This document shows positions 8,481 to 21,099 of a DNA stretch of 64,000 nucleotides, in pieces. The stretch is from positions 71,856,420 through 71,920,419 of the forward strand of contig OW388289.1 of NCBI GenBank assembly GCA_936450465.1, in the 5' to 3' direction. Source of the DNA: Gibbula magus (taxonomy: Eukaryota; Mollusca; Gastropoda; Trochida; Trochidae). How positions within the stretch are numbered: the stretch's first letter is position 1; every line of letters starts with the position of its first letter. The position numbers were made by a program, and so were the translations under genes. The notes beneath the pieces were generated by a model that was not told the DNA's origin, ran no database searches, and saw only the letters and a list, made by a program, of their open reading frames with translations.

Positions 8481-9827
8481 GTCATATTGACATTGACGTT
8501 TACCTGTCAAAGGCATAATTGTGTCAAGGTAGCTAATTACTTTTTTCCAATTGTTCAATTGTCATACAAATAAAATAAAGGTACGGTAATGGTAATAGAT
8601 TGTAAATGTTCTTCTTAAAAATTGCACCTGCATCTAAAAACAAAGATGTGGTACTGCTAAACCAGACTTATGGGTTACTTTAGCAAGCGGAGAAATTATT
8701 TGTTCTTATCTCTTCCAAAAGAGTCAAATGTTTCATAAATTGTTTCAAAGGTAAATGTCATGATTTTATTTTAGTTGTATAGTGTTGTAAATTACCGCAT
8801 GCATCAAACTACAAAGAGTTGACAATGATATAACACTCCACTAAACTGTTGATGAGAACATCTTGGCAATGGCGCGAAGGTGTTTGTTGCCTAGAATAAC
8901 CACGTTACTTTGATGTTAATGCAAACAAGATGCTTTTCAGTTTTAAGAGAACTTTCATTGTTCATAAATCTCAACCTCAGTTGATTGAAGATGATACGAA
9001 TGTGAGAATAGAAAAGTGAATTTGGAAACCTTGTATACCAATACAAATGCCAATATGGGATATCAATTTATTGTTTTTTAATTGACAAATTTCTTTTCTC
9101 GAATCCCTGAGTTACAAAGAAGACAAATATTTAGTTTAATGCCCCTTAGAGATGAAGATCATGGTTGGAACTTATTATATTTTCAGTGGTGAAATAATAG
9201 TTGTTAATAAAATATTTTAAATCAAAATACAGCATTTATCTGTTAAAATAAAAGCCGTATTTTCACTGAGTGTAATAACATGTTATTCTACTGCTTGAAA
9301 GAACACTTTCGATCTTATGACATCATTGAAACAATAGGATGACGTCAGAAGATGACCTTGATAAAGCCAGGGGAGCATGGATGCTCCTTTCATTATAGTA
9401 GCATCATTTTCAAACTATACATAAATGGTTAAATCTAATAAATAGAACATTTGACATTTCTCGTTAAATACTATGTATATCTCATCTTATGAAGTAGAAA
9501 TAGTATATTTACACTCATGGCTACGCAACTCGTGAAAATATGCTCTTCTACTTCCCTCGATGACATATACATGGTATTCCATGAGAAACGTCAAATATCC
9601 TCTATATATTTTGTAAGTGAATATTTTGTAAGATATTTTGGTTCCACGCACATGAGCAGTCACAATGATATGTACAATGAGTGTTACATTTAGCATTGTT
9701 TGTCTATAACTGCAGATCATCACATTTTTGTACAAAGTTGATGCTTTTCATGTTGCATCGCTAAATTGGGATGCAAATTTGCTTCTTCAATGATTTGTTC
9801 TATGGTAGACTGGAATTGTGGACTCAC

Positions 9828-10023
9828 CAAGATAGTTCTGGGAAGGAGCGAGCTCTGTGATGTTGATCTGACAAGCTCCAGTAGGTATCTCCACCACTGG
9901 GTTGTATGTTCCTTTACTCATCACCGTCACCATGAAGATCCCCGCAATCTTCCGACACGAGTCTGGGTTCCTCTCACATGTCAGACACGTGTCTCTCTGA
10001 CCAGACAAAAACTTTACTAGTGT
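9828..10023 (-). CDS. ADAMTS/ADAMTSL/papilin-type exon: end of Cys-rich region and start of spacer
   Basis: This 196-bp internal exon follows a pyrimidine-rich acceptor ending TTGCAG (10024-10029) and ends at a CTTG|GTGAGT donor. It starts in phase 0 and ends in phase 1. It reads RDTCLTCERNPDSCRKIAG, then YNPVVEIPTGACQINI and SQNYL. The first part matches the D-x-C-x-x-C...(S/T)C-(K/R)-x-x-x-G boundary of the cysteine-rich domain, and the second the spacer signature Y-N-x-(V/I)-x-x-I-P-x-G-A. The usual Thr/Thr-Asn after G-A is replaced by Cys-Gln. It continues in phase into 317-489. Upstream exons (thrombospondin type 1 repeat, rest of the Cys-rich domain, any protease domain) should lie to the right on this strand, but I could not find them with confidence. 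Confidence 0.85.
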
Positions 10024-13000
10024 CTGCAACAAATAGAAACATACCATTAAATAATGTTTAATAATAAACACAATGATTTCAACTCGGTTTAGTTTCATTT
10101 TCCCTGTAGACATATGTCTTCCAGAACAGAGAAGTCCTGAAGCAAGATCTGGAACAAATAATGACATATTTTTTTCACTACGGAAGTAATAAAATGTCAT
10201 AAAATAATCTGTAAAAGGCAAAAATGAGTGTAGGGTTCTCATCACACCTCACAAAAATCAAACATCACATTCTAATCCTCCTATGAACCCCAATCTACTG
10301 CTGGATGACAATATTGCATCAGTCTTCAACAAAATAGCAGATATGGAAACTTCAGGGCCTGAATAGCCTTGAGCTTACACTTTAACTGTTGGTCGAGAAT
10401 TTTATACATAAAGTATAAAATTTTAGTTCTGAAAGTTTTTAGCAGTGCATTATTTGGGCATTTTAGAAAATAGAACGTTTGGATCAAGCATGTTTGGAAA
10501 ATTTACACTTCTGACGTAACATAAAACATCTTCTATCTTCTAAAATGGGAGGCAAAAACTATAAGAATAAAACTGCTATCAATCCTTATAATTGGCATTT
10601 TTTTAAAGTTAATGTCATTCACTATCTAAATCTTAATTTTTTTAATAGAATTATCTCATTACTGCTGATTCTTAGTTTCAGAGTATTTAGTGAAGACAAA
10701 CTAAAAACCCTATCCCATTAATGTCATGCAACTGTTTAGGATGAAGAAATAAATGAAAAAATATTTCCAAGGATATAAACATCAAATTGAAAAGACAAAA
10801 CAAATCTCATTAATGTCAAGATACTTATTTCGGGTGCTTAGTTTAAAGTAAAGAATGAAAAACATACATCATTAATGCCAAGACACCTATTTAGGATGTT
10901 AGGTTTATCACAAGTCTGTTCAGCTAGATAATTGATCAGGTTCAAATCCATTAAAGGGGCACCTGTTTCCTATGATTCACTGTGACTCAGAAACAGAACC
11001 ACTCATAATCTGGTGTTTTGGAATTACCTTCTCAGGATATAAACTTCTCTACATAGTCAGAGCCAGATGACTACAGTATTCAACAAACTAAGAGTCCTGC
11101 TAAATATCAAATGACGGTGTTCATTAGGATACATACTCGTTTTGAGGAAAACAATATTTTATGCATAATAACTTCTTTATTAAGAAAGTACATGACGTTT
11201 CAGAGTATATGCTCACTCTACAAATACAAATAACATTTCAATTCCTTAAAAAAAATGTTCTTAAAAACCATTAAAAACTGAGCTAATGTTTGAGTCATGC
11301 TTTGAAATAAATTTAGAATTAAATGAAATAAATGCAATTTTAATTTAAGCAGATATGCAACATTAACTCAGTGGAGTTGTATGATCCTTGGACAGTCAAG
11401 ATGGAAGATGGTCTTCTAAATATGATGTACAATGACAATCGTCATTTAATAATTAACAGTTCAAATGCTTTTAAATAATGTGTTGATTCTAGATGATACC
11501 CTTATCATTAACAAAGGCAGTATAGATCTATGGAATGTAACTAGAACTTTAAGCCACTACCAGATGCCAGTTGCCAGCTACTTTACAAGTAAATGAAGTA
11601 AAGGATGTTGTTAGGGTTAATGGTTAACATTTTGACACTAGCAATAACACATCTGGCAAATCATGACTTTTTTGTATAAGATTGTGACAAATTGTTTTTC
11701 TTGTATTGTATGAGTAAATGATACCATTACACAAACTAAGGGCTTTTTGAACTGGAATACTGGAACATGTTTGATATAATCAAAGGATCATTATCACTAA
11801 AGTTTCAGAATGCTAAATAACTTTTTCAAAAGTGTTCTTGGTTCCCCTAAATTACATTGTTTATTACATTTTTTTTTAAATCCTTGATAGTCTTAGTTTG
11901 AACATTTATTTACTGCACTGTTTTATCCTCATGATAATTAATATCAAAGAGAGAAACAAAAACAGTCTAGCTGCTACCATTTGATTTACAAATCTTTAAA
12001 TGAGGATAAAAAAAAAATTGTTTTAGTTTCAAACATCTTCAGAAGAAATGAATGGAGGAAAGATTAGAGATCCATTGTGAATTGAGATTATCACTGTAGC
12101 TGATGAATCAATTAGCGCCAAAACCTTCTGAGTGACCAACTTACAGGAATCACAACTCATAGTCGCTTAAAGTTTTTTTGGAAAATGCCTGCCACGCCTA
12201 TAATCGAAGGGGGGTAAGGACCAAATGAACAAACTTTGTTCCCTAAGTGCAAGGTACCTCCTCATAACACCAGACACCTGACAGAGGACGCCAGGATAAC
12301 GGTACATGCCATAAGCCCTTAATTTGGTCTTTCAGGCCTGATGAGCTCAATTTTTTTATTTCCCAATGCTTAGTTTATAGCTGGATATTAATTTATGTAA
12401 TGTTTATGTAATGTAATAATGTAATATATATTTATGTATAAATATAAATGCACACTATTTTGAGATTTACAAATAATTGTGGTTTACAGTGAAAAGTAAT
12501 TTCTAAAGATCTAGTTAAAGATAATGCTTAAATTGGGATGACTTGAATATATATTAAGGCATGGTGCATAAGAACACTATCTGGCCATAAACTTAAAACT
12601 ATTTTTTAAAAAGATATAAATCCTTTAAAATATGCACTCCAAAGCTATATATAGTTATTGGCTTTTAAATTTATTCAGATGTGACTGCCATTCCAAAAAT
12701 ATCTCTGTAATTGTATGTAATAATATATCAATTAAACATTATTTGTGCAACCCACTTCACCCATAGAATGGTTTCAAATTTTATAATGAATAGAAGATGA
12801 TATTTGATACCTGGGCTGACAAGTCTTTTCATTGAAATAATTCATTCCTAAAAACTGCATTAAATAAATATGCAAAAATTCTTGTCTTTTTTCCCATATC
12901 AATATAAAATAAACACTAAAATTACTATTTATGCAGAGGAAATGTCTCGGCAGTCACAGGTATGATGTAGGTGTGAATATACGTGACAAAAAATATAAAG

Positions 13001-13388
13001 CCTTGATGTGAAATTAGAGCCTAAATGACCAAAAGGTGAGGCTATTTCCACAAGCTGTGAGAGGTTCCCTTTATGTGGGCTTGTTTTCAGGAATGTAGCA
13101 TGAGAGACATAACATGATATTAGTTGTCATGAAAGTTGTACAATCATGAAAAGGGTGTTATTTTAGTCAACTGCAGTCTTCACACACAGAAACTGGGAAG
13201 GGTTGATAAATAAATATTTTCTTGAATTTCGCGGAGTGATAACAAAGAAATAAAGTTGCGTGAAAGTTACCAGTCACAGTCAGTGTTCTTTTCTTCTCTG
13301 AATCTGATGCAAAATATATAAATAAGTTCTTATAATCGTGCATATGAAAAACCTATGTTTAAATATTCATCCAAAAGGTTATTTAAAG
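10024..13388. other. No gene recognised (probable intron)
   Basis: AT-rich, with many stops in every frame. 10961-11030 begins TTAAAGGGGCAC, like the ends of TTAA-type MITEs, but I cannot see a partner end. It is most likely intronic if the ADAMTS-like gene continues to the right. Confidence 0.5.
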
Positions 13389-13396
13389 AACATAAA

Positions 13397-13728
13397 GATA
13401 GGTGAGGTGAGGTGAGTTGGGGTTTAACACCGCTTTCAAGAGTATTTCACTTATATCGCGGCTGCTAGTATTATGGCAGGGAGACGGGGAAGCCCGCAAC
13501 ACTATGTGGCTATGCTTTGCGGTGAAACCTGCGAGCATCGGCTGGAACTAGCGAGCCATGGGTGGTACTGCACTGAAATTCAGTGTAGCATTGCAACCAA
13601 ATCTTACTGCGTGTAGAACAGTTCTCTACTGCAGACAAAGTTCCCGTGCCCCTGGCGGGATTCAATGCCTGGACCTCTTGATCCGAAGCCGAACATGCTA
13701 ACCACTGCGCTATCCCGCCCTCAACAAA
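13397..13728 (-). mobile_element. tRNA-derived SINE, main family, full length
   Basis: On the minus strand it starts with a tRNA-like head (box A TAGCGCAGTGGTTAGCATG at the right, then a decayed box B). The common body follows (GAAATTCAGTGTAG, then GTGAAACCTGCGAGC), and it ends with the GGTGTTAAACCCCAACTC tail and ACCTC repeats at the left. AACATAAA flanks both sides (13389-13396 and 13729-13736), a short target duplication. Box B reads GCATTGAATCC, so Pol III activity is probably lost. Confidence 0.85.
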
Positions 13729-13831
13729 AACATAAACTAAAGAGAAAGATATCATGAGTTGAATGGAAGGAGTATAAGCTTATACTCCAAACATTGTGTA
13801 TGTTCACAATAAAGAAGTTGTTATTCAGAAA

Positions 13832-13851
13832 ATATATATATATATATATAT
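13832..13851. repeat. TA microsatellite
   Basis: About ten TA units. Confidence 0.9.
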
Positions 13852-15088
13852 TTTTATGTATTCCTCTTCTAAATGCTCTTCAAAGATTTTAACTATTTAT
13901 CTTATAATTAACCAAAGAAAACTTACTAGTTGATGATAAAATGCATTGTGCACATACAATGCAATATTTAGACTATTGATGTTATCAATTATTTCCAATA
14001 ATGTGATAGTTAAAGCACATGTAGTGGATGTTGACAGCTAAATACCAAAATATATAATTCTGTAATTTTTAGAAAAACTCATTTTCATCTTATTTATTGT
14101 TCTTAAAACCTTCCTACAAGTACAGCGAAGCATTGTTTCATACAACCCTTGACCCTAACATCGCTATAGGATTACTGCAGATTTTTAACACATATTTTAC
14201 GAAACAAAGCTTTATCTCTCTAGCATCTTCTTTGTTTGTTTCTGTCAGTATGCAAACCATTACAATGGTGATATATTAGCAACTAACTCTAGAATCTTGT
14301 AGTGCACAATCACAGATATATACAGTTTCCTTTCTATATGGGATTGTTTTACAGATTGCCATCAATCTTTGTTTAAAACTGTCACGTAATACTTAGTAAA
14401 GGGAAACTTTCCTCACTGTATGTATAAACTATGTTTTCAAGAAAATTCTTCTCACTGTGGTTATGACAGGGAAATAGTCTTCAGCCAACACTATTGTTGT
14501 CCAGCATTTCAAAGGAAATTCTGACTATTGGCTGGAAGTAGTTAAACAGTAGGCTATGATACTGAATTACAATCTGGGTAAGGTGTTTAAGAGCTTTCAA
14601 GATATATTCTAGTCCCGACTCCTGCCCTATGACTGTGTATAAAGTAAGATCAGTGTAGGTCTTAATTCAGAAATTCTAGACGAACTGAATACACGCGGAA
14701 CTGAAAGCTTAAAGAAGTAAAATCACCTGGATGGAGGTAGGGAAATTATTAAATTTCATATACTAAATTTTAGTCTAGATAATTGGCTTAGAATGCAACA
14801 GCTAGTATTATCCTACCTCATGTAAGAATGTCGATCTATGATTGGTCCAAGTGACCCTGAACAAATAACCATATTCACCCTCACCCAGGTAGATAAATGT
14901 CACCGAGGGTGATAAAAGCCTTATACCCCGCTACCGAAATAAAGCGTGCGTCCACGTCAGTCAGTCCATGTCACGTGATACAGTTTATTTTGACTCTAAC
15001 CCAGATTTGTTGCTTCTTTGAGTAAACGATGTTCGAGCATTTCTGTTTGTTTTTAATAATATTTTGAGACATTCGGTAGGATAAAAAC
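13852..15088. other. No gene recognised
   Basis: AT-rich unique sequence with only short chance open frames. 14870-14960 is locally GC-richer (CACCGAGGGTGATAAAAGCC) and may be the outer part of the repeat whose palindrome follows at 15089. Confidence 0.4.
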
Positions 15089-15227
15089 GTTATAACATTC
15101 AGTGGAGGTTTACATCGTGAATTATAAGACCCTTATTATTTTTTATTCTACTCGCCTCCGGCTCGTAGAATAAAAAATAATGCGGGTCTTATAATTCACG
15201 ATGTAAACCTCCACTGAATGTTATAAC
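15089..15227. repeat. Long near-perfect palindrome (63-bp arms)
   Basis: Arms 15089-15151 and 15165-15227 are reverse complements with two mismatches, around a 13-nt loop TCGCCTCCGGCTC. This is likely a foldback element or the core of a MITE; the second palindrome at 27818-27960 has a similar CG-rich centre. Confidence 0.93.
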
Positions 15228-15231
15228 TTAT

Positions 15232-15305
15232 ATTGTAGCAGAAGGAAGGCCTGCAAAACCACTGTAGCTATGAATTGTAGTGAAACCTGTTGCAACTAGT
15301 GAAAT
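15232..15305 (-). repeat. Degenerate fragment of the main SINE family
   Basis: AAGGCCTGCAAAACCAC...GTAGTGAAACCTGTTGC aligns with the body of the full SINEs (GCCTGCAACGCCATGTGG...GCGGTGAAACCTGCGAGC), without head or tail. Confidence 0.5.
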
Positions 15306-16955
15306 ATGGTTACAGCTGTTTTAATTTGAAACATTATGTAGCATATTGTAACATGGATGTAACTGTATGCATTCATTGAAAATTAAAATTGCAGATAAAG
15401 TTTCAAAAGCCGAGGCAAGGTTCAAACACAAGATCTGTTGATGTCTGTACTGAATCTTTTTTAAATTGTTCATTAGCTTAACATCCTTTTTCCTCAAATT
15501 TTATTCATACATGCATCCTTCTAAAGATAATTATCAATTTTCAATTTAATTCAAAAGAAAGAGCGCAGATTTATCTTGGAATTTAATTTGAGGATGTAAT
15601 TCAAATATGACTGGTGTGAAATGAAGTTTCAAATTTGAAAACAAGAAACCTTCATTCTATTGAATAAACAAATAGTCATACAATTCAACACATTTCAACG
15701 TTTGTCATCGCCTCTCTTGTTTTTCCAAATTGCAGTGGTAGATAGGAATCATTTCCTGTTGGATAGAATAAAGCTAATACAGTGAAATACAAGACCACAC
15801 ATCCTGTCTTCAAATGTCGAGTTTGTTTCTTTACAATTTGAGGCTGGATGTCATGAACAACTTGGAAAAGTTCAGAAAGCACTTTGATCAAAGGCTCAGA
15901 TAAGCATAACATAAAGTTTTTCTTAAAGCTTTTATCATAATGTTTTTCTAGCCATTTATGAACTTTAATTTCATTTCAAAGTTTTTGCTAGCGAAAGAAT
16001 AACTAGAAGGCCAGGTGGAATTAATGCAAGGACAAGTGTTCATAAACTTTACATAAATTAAGACTTCTTCTCCAGAACAGCTGCACCTCAAAAGCTGAAA
16101 TTTTGCAGGGAGGCACCTTGTATACTTACAGGGGACCAAAGTTTGTACATATGGTCCTGGTCGCTACTAAACTATGGGCATTTCAGCCATTATCCATAGC
16201 AGACTGTTGGACCAGCTTATCCATACACTGTTAGGAATGTCATTTGTTTTGTCAGTAAATGTTTTACAGAAACCATTAGACAACATGAAAGGCCAGGTTG
16301 CCTAATGCTTCAATGAATACCGTGTCATAAGCTAGCTGTTAATTTGTACAACATGATTGTTCATTTCAATAATTAGGTGTCTTAACTAGATTCCTACAGT
16401 CAAATATTACAATTACTTTTTAAAAACATTTCCATCTAAATTTTTAAGTAAAACTGCATTAAAGAAATATACACTACTTTTACACACACACATTATAATA
16501 CTTTGTTCTAGTCAAAAGTCAAATGTTAAGTTTGTATTAATTCAGAAACTATTTAATTCATAGTGAAGTATAACTGTACATCAAAGAGAATAATACTTTT
16601 ATAAACAAAACTCTTGCTCATGTTTAATACTTTAATCCGTTTCGTCAGCTCTACATGCATCTGGACACCTGTTTCTAGCCGCGTTTACAACTGCAACTGT
16701 CTGTAGATTAGATGCACCTGCATGTGTAAACTTCACATCCATATACAACATACGGATAATCTACAAGCTTAACTCTTTTACATACCGTAATCAACAAAAT
16801 TAGTGCCCCTCCCCAAGAGACACCCCCCATTACAATTACTGCATGGAGAGAGCATCTCACTCTAACTATAACCTGACAATGAAGCTAAATCATAACTCAT
16901 GTACAATTCCATGTGTTTGTATTTTTTTTACAGTAATGAAGAATTGTAATTATGC
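15306..16955. other. No gene recognised
   Basis: AT-rich. The short minus-strand open frames around 15685-16139 show no domain or coding bias. A less AT-rich patch at 16640-16760 has no splice-consistent frame that I trust. Confidence 0.4.
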
Positions 16956-17258
16956 GTATTAATAATAATATCCCATTTGTATAGTGCTATTTCCATGCTA
17001 AAAAGCATGCTCAAACGAAGTGCCCAATTTGTATCATAATATTACCCTGAAGAAATGGAACTTTCAGTAGTGCTACTAAGTGCCCCGCATGACCATACAG
17101 GTCCGTACTTCCCATGTTCAGGTACCCATTCAAACAGCTGGGTGGACTGCAATGTGGAACTTGTCCAGGTCAAACAGTTTTAGTGTCTCAACCAGGATTC
17201 AAACTCAGTCCTTTGGGGTTAGAGGCCAGAATGCTAACTGCTGCACAACTGTGCTTCA
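16956..17258 (-). mobile_element. tRNA-derived SINE of a second family
   Basis: On the minus strand it has a tRNA-like head (GTGCAGCAGTTAGCATTCTG, then GAGTTTGAATCCTGG as box B, near 17190-17255). A body of about 200 bp follows, and a tail near 16960-16990 reading ATAGCACTATACAAATGGGA and ATTATTATTAAT. It differs from the GTTAAACCCC family. No convincing target duplication. Confidence 0.65.
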
Positions 17259-17836
17259 ATTAATAAATTAATTAAGTAAGTAAGTAATGAAGAATGAATC
17301 TCCCTTCCTCTAAAACCTGACAAATCAAAATCAGTTTGACTGTATTGAAGAGTTGTATACTATAGTTAATATAGCCTGCGGGAACATGCTATAAAATCAT
17401 GGTCGACAACTGTAACTTAATCAGTACCTCCTCAAAATGGATACATATCCAATTTAGAACCTCTCATGACTAACTTAGCTATGATTATTCCACCTTTGAA
17501 TTGCACATCTACACTGTTTCAAAATCCTTTAAAATCTTGCGACTGTTGTTTGAAAAATTCACTGATTCAGTTGACAACAAATCTTTAAATCACAAATACT
17601 GACATAAAGGTAACAAGCAGTTATTTTGTTGAAGAAACCAAATACAAGGGAATACTTCCATTTATCAAATGACATCCTCAGTGATATGTTTGAAAACAAT
17701 CCAACATGATTACCAACTAGAATTTTGTCACCACAAAGTCTTGCTGTCTGTTTAAAATTAATACAATTGATTCTGAAAATAATTATATAATTAATAAATG
17801 AATAAATAAATTCTCTAAAATGGCTTTGGCATATAG

Positions 17837-18187
17837 TTAAAGAAGCTGTAGCACATTTTTTGCAAATTTTATTTTTTCAATTTTTCCCATTTATAATGTA
17901 GTTAATATCATTTATACTTACTTAAGAGGGTAAAACATCTTATGACACAAACCAATTATCCGTAGTGGTAATAATGGTGTTGTTTATAAAACAAAAATTG
18001 CATGTTGGCCATTTTGATGTGAACACATTTTACTATTTCAAATTACAAAAATAATTCCCATGTCTTTACCGAATCATATAGACTAATTTTTTAACTTGGT
18101 TTTCCAAAAAGAGAAGGGTGTTTTAGTGACATTATTTTTCAAATACATTTCATCAAGTTTTTGAGTGAAAGAACATGCTACCTTTAA
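17837..18187 (+). mobile_element. TTAA-bounded MITE, copy 1
   Basis: It begins TTAAAGAAGCTGTAGCACAT and ends with an inverted version, ACATGCTACCTTTAA. The 351-bp interior (GAGGGTAAAACATC, GTGAACACATTTTA, GACATTATTTTTC) recurs in four other copies here. Confidence 0.8.
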
Positions 18188-18445
18188 GGATTAAAACTCG
18201 AATCCAATTAATTTTGTACAGCATATTGAAATAGTACTGCAACTTTAAGGCCGGTGAATGCAAGGTATGTGTCAACAGCACGTCTCCTACTATCAGAGTG
18301 ATGTGCATGATTTACTTTGTCACTTTTTTCATCCTAAGAGTGATAGGAATTCTCTCAGGTGCATTAATTTCTTGTGTGACCGACCCACCTTAACGAGTCA
18401 TGCACCTTACAGGTAAACTGTGTCATGGCATACAGGTGTGTGTAA

Positions 18446-18466
18446 TAGATAGATAGATAGATAGAT
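18446..18466. repeat. GATA microsatellite
   Basis: Five TAGA units. Confidence 0.85.
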
Positions 18467-18990
18467 GTATGTTGGGAGATATCTAATAGACAAATAATAT
18501 TACTTTTGTGACATTACTCATTTGTATTGGTTAAAGGAGAAGTTCATATTTTTGTCATATATTCTAAAATTTCCAAAACTGTAATAATAAACTTAGTGAA
18601 AGTGTTCTTTGACTATATTATTAAAACAAAATTTACTTATTACCTACATGGGCTGGATAACATACAATGGTTCTTATTTTTTAAATGATGCCCTAGCAGA
18701 AAATTTCACTTTGTCATGGTGACATGAGATCGCAAAGAATGTCATGTGTCACATTACGTCTATGCTGTTTCCTTTTAAACTGGGGTAGCAAACCTGTTTA
18801 ATACACATGTTTGCTTGATTGTAGATTTATGTGTTTTTCCTCAATTTCATGACTTTATTCAGTAATTAATACATAGAACAATTATATGTGTGCCGTTGTC
18901 ATACTATGTTTACAACACACTAGCCTCAATATCTGTACATCCCCACTCTCGCTTGTCAATATTCAATATTCAGGCACTTGTGTCATAATT

Positions 18991-19382
18991 AGAGATTATT
19001 ACCCAAGGAAGTGTGTTGTACGACTTTAATGAAATGGGTGTGAAGTTTTGTAATTCCCGAGCAAGATTGAGGGTTATCAGTTATTGTTATAAGTTATATG
19101 TCAAATTTTCGAGTGTGATAATTTCTTTATCATCCATTTAATTCCATTTTAATCACTTAAAAATAGCCAGAAAACAGCACTGTGATGGCAAGCTCCAATG
19201 ACATCACACACAATTGTTTGATGACGTCAGAGACTATGAGATATGGGACCTCGTTGAAACAATGGTAGCTAGGCAAACATGATGTGTGCACATGTGCTCA
19301 TATCGCTCTCACTAGGGCATTAACAAAATTCACACTCGTTTTGTAAAAGTCATATGACACACTTCCTCGGGTAATAATCTCT
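18991..19382. mobile_element. MITE-like element with about 60-bp inverted ends
   Basis: AGAGATTATTACCCAAGGAA at the left matches, inverted, CTCGGGTAATAATCTCT at the right; similarity continues inward for about 60 bases (left GTGTGTTGTACGACTTT, inverted right GTGTGTCATATGACTTT). The 270-bp centre has no coding frame. Confidence 0.7.
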
Positions 19383-20690
19383 ATATATGACATGCAGACA
19401 CTTAAAATATCCTCTATGTACTTTTTCATACTCATATACATGTGGGTAGATTAGATTAGCAAAGGTAGCTTTTTGAGTCCTTTGTCCACCCATCGTTTTT
19501 TTCATATTTGCCAGAATATGAAAACCTATCTCAAAAGTTTACTTTAGCTTGTAGATATTTCCATCATGATGTTTTATCAATAAATTGATTCAGGAGTAAC
19601 TATATGAGAACAGAACATGAACACGGTTTATCAATATCCCTCTGTACCAGTATACATTTTCACATTTTCATTTCTTCAGAGGCATATTGTAGGATGCATT
19701 AAAACATTGCACAAATGTTAAAATTAAATATGCCATGTTTCTAGTTAAAGATAGAGTTCTAACACCGACTGTCCTTCATCTTGCTTTTTGGCCTTATGTG
19801 AAATGAAAGAACAAACGATAGTACCCACTGTTTAACCTACAATATCCTAATGGAATAATGCTATTATATTTTTTTTAAATACAATATTGAAATTCTTGAC
19901 TGCACAGGCTCTAATTAATAAAAGTTTAGTCATCATGGTCACAGAGGGAGAAGCTAAGAACAAATTAGAGGTCTCGGATAAAACAATTTACATAGATAAA
20001 ACAAAGAAGAAGTGTATAGACAAGGATCAAACAGACTGACGAGCAGTAAGCAGTGGTGAGGTTAAAGTGTTACAAGATAAATGCAGGGTATTATGGAAAC
20101 CCAGTCATGTACACACAACCAACAGGTGCTTTGTCTACAAGGTGCAATTACTTTCGTATTATGGTTAATTTTTTGGCAACAGGTGCATGAATGCACCATA
20201 AAGGAATAAAATTATATATTATTCATTATCAACCAAATCATTTTAAGCTGAATCTTATTCATTACCTTGTGAGTGCTCTTTTGAATTAAAAAATTTGGAT
20301 AGAGCCAAATCTTTGAACAATAAAAAAAAGTCTCTGCACAGAATTAATGTGACAATGGCCTTCAAGACTTGTGCTTGGTAACTTTCCATTCACTATTTAA
20401 CATATACCTAAGCCTTGACCTTCACTTTCTCCCTCATTTGAAGATTTCTGCACGTATAACAAATTAAATATTGCAACGGTACCTAAAACAAAATCAGGCA
20501 TCAATATGCGACCAAATTAAGGAGCATTTTCACCTTAGGGTTATTATATTCACTTCATTTATACAAGTCAGGAACACATTTGTACCTTGTCTATATCAAA
20601 GGTTCACTCCTAAATTTTAACAACCTCCAAAGTCAGGGCGCTCTACCTCCGAGTATCTCTACGGTAGTGGCCATGCCATCTTTCAAGGGG
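19383..20690. other. No gene recognised
   Basis: AT-rich, unique-looking sequence with no long frame, repeat array or RNA gene. Confidence 0.4.
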
Positions 20691-20693
20691 GGC

Positions 20694-20736
20694 ATTGTTG
20701 TCAACCAAGTTGACAACAATTGAACGTGACGTCACG
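20694..20736. promoter_or_regulatory. 12-bp-arm hairpin next to a CRE-type palindrome
   Basis: 20694-20705 and 20709-20720 are perfect 12-bp inverted arms with a 3-nt loop. Four bases on, 20725-20736 is a perfect 12-bp palindrome, CGTGACGTCACG, containing the CREB/ATF site TGACGTCA. A second GTGACGTCAC lies at 21090-21099. The surrounding 20.7-21.1 kb is less AT-rich than its neighbours. It could be an enhancer or a promoter; no transcript start is visible. Confidence 0.45.
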
Positions 20737-21089
20737 GATAGCCAAGAACCAAAGGCTTAGTCAACATACCAAACAATCGGTTCGAGAGTGTTTCTATGCG
20801 TTAGGCGTAGGAATATAAGTAATGTTGCTGTTTTTAGTTAAACATATCATGTTTAATGACCTCGGCAATTGAACGAAAAGTTTTATTGTTTCAATAACGC
20901 GACGGTAAACCTAATACAATCACACAGATATTCGTTTCACAACCTCTTTTCTTGTGTCGCTGTACGAAGTTGTAAAGCGAATCCTAAGAGTTAGAAGTTT
21001 CGTTTTGGAACGTGGCAGCAATCACTTGCTGCACGCGCTGTATTAGAGCTTTCTCATCCGAACACCTTCTGATGGCAGCGAGTATATTA

Positions 21090-21099
21090 GTGACGTCAC
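21090..21099. promoter_or_regulatory. Second CRE-like palindrome
   Basis: GTGACGTCAC followed by GG, the same core and right flank as at 20725-20736, 365 bp away. Confidence 0.4.

Larger units (their letters stand above)
490..9827 (-). other. Intron of the ADAMTS-like gene, invaded by repeats
   Basis: This 9.3 kb phase-1 intron lies between the two spacer exons (GTGAGT donor at 9827 reading leftwards, TTCCAG acceptor at 490-495). It carries the DIRS element at 1453-8009, in the opposite orientation to the host gene, and a palindromic repeat at 8240-8480. The pieces 490-1452, 8010-8240 and 8480-9827 are AT-rich with no recognisable gene. Confidence 0.8.

Noticed and set aside
9787..10245. Full 152-codon minus-strand frame as a single-exon gene
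   Set aside because: Only 9828-10023 has coding character and is bounded by good splice sites; the rest is intron read-through.
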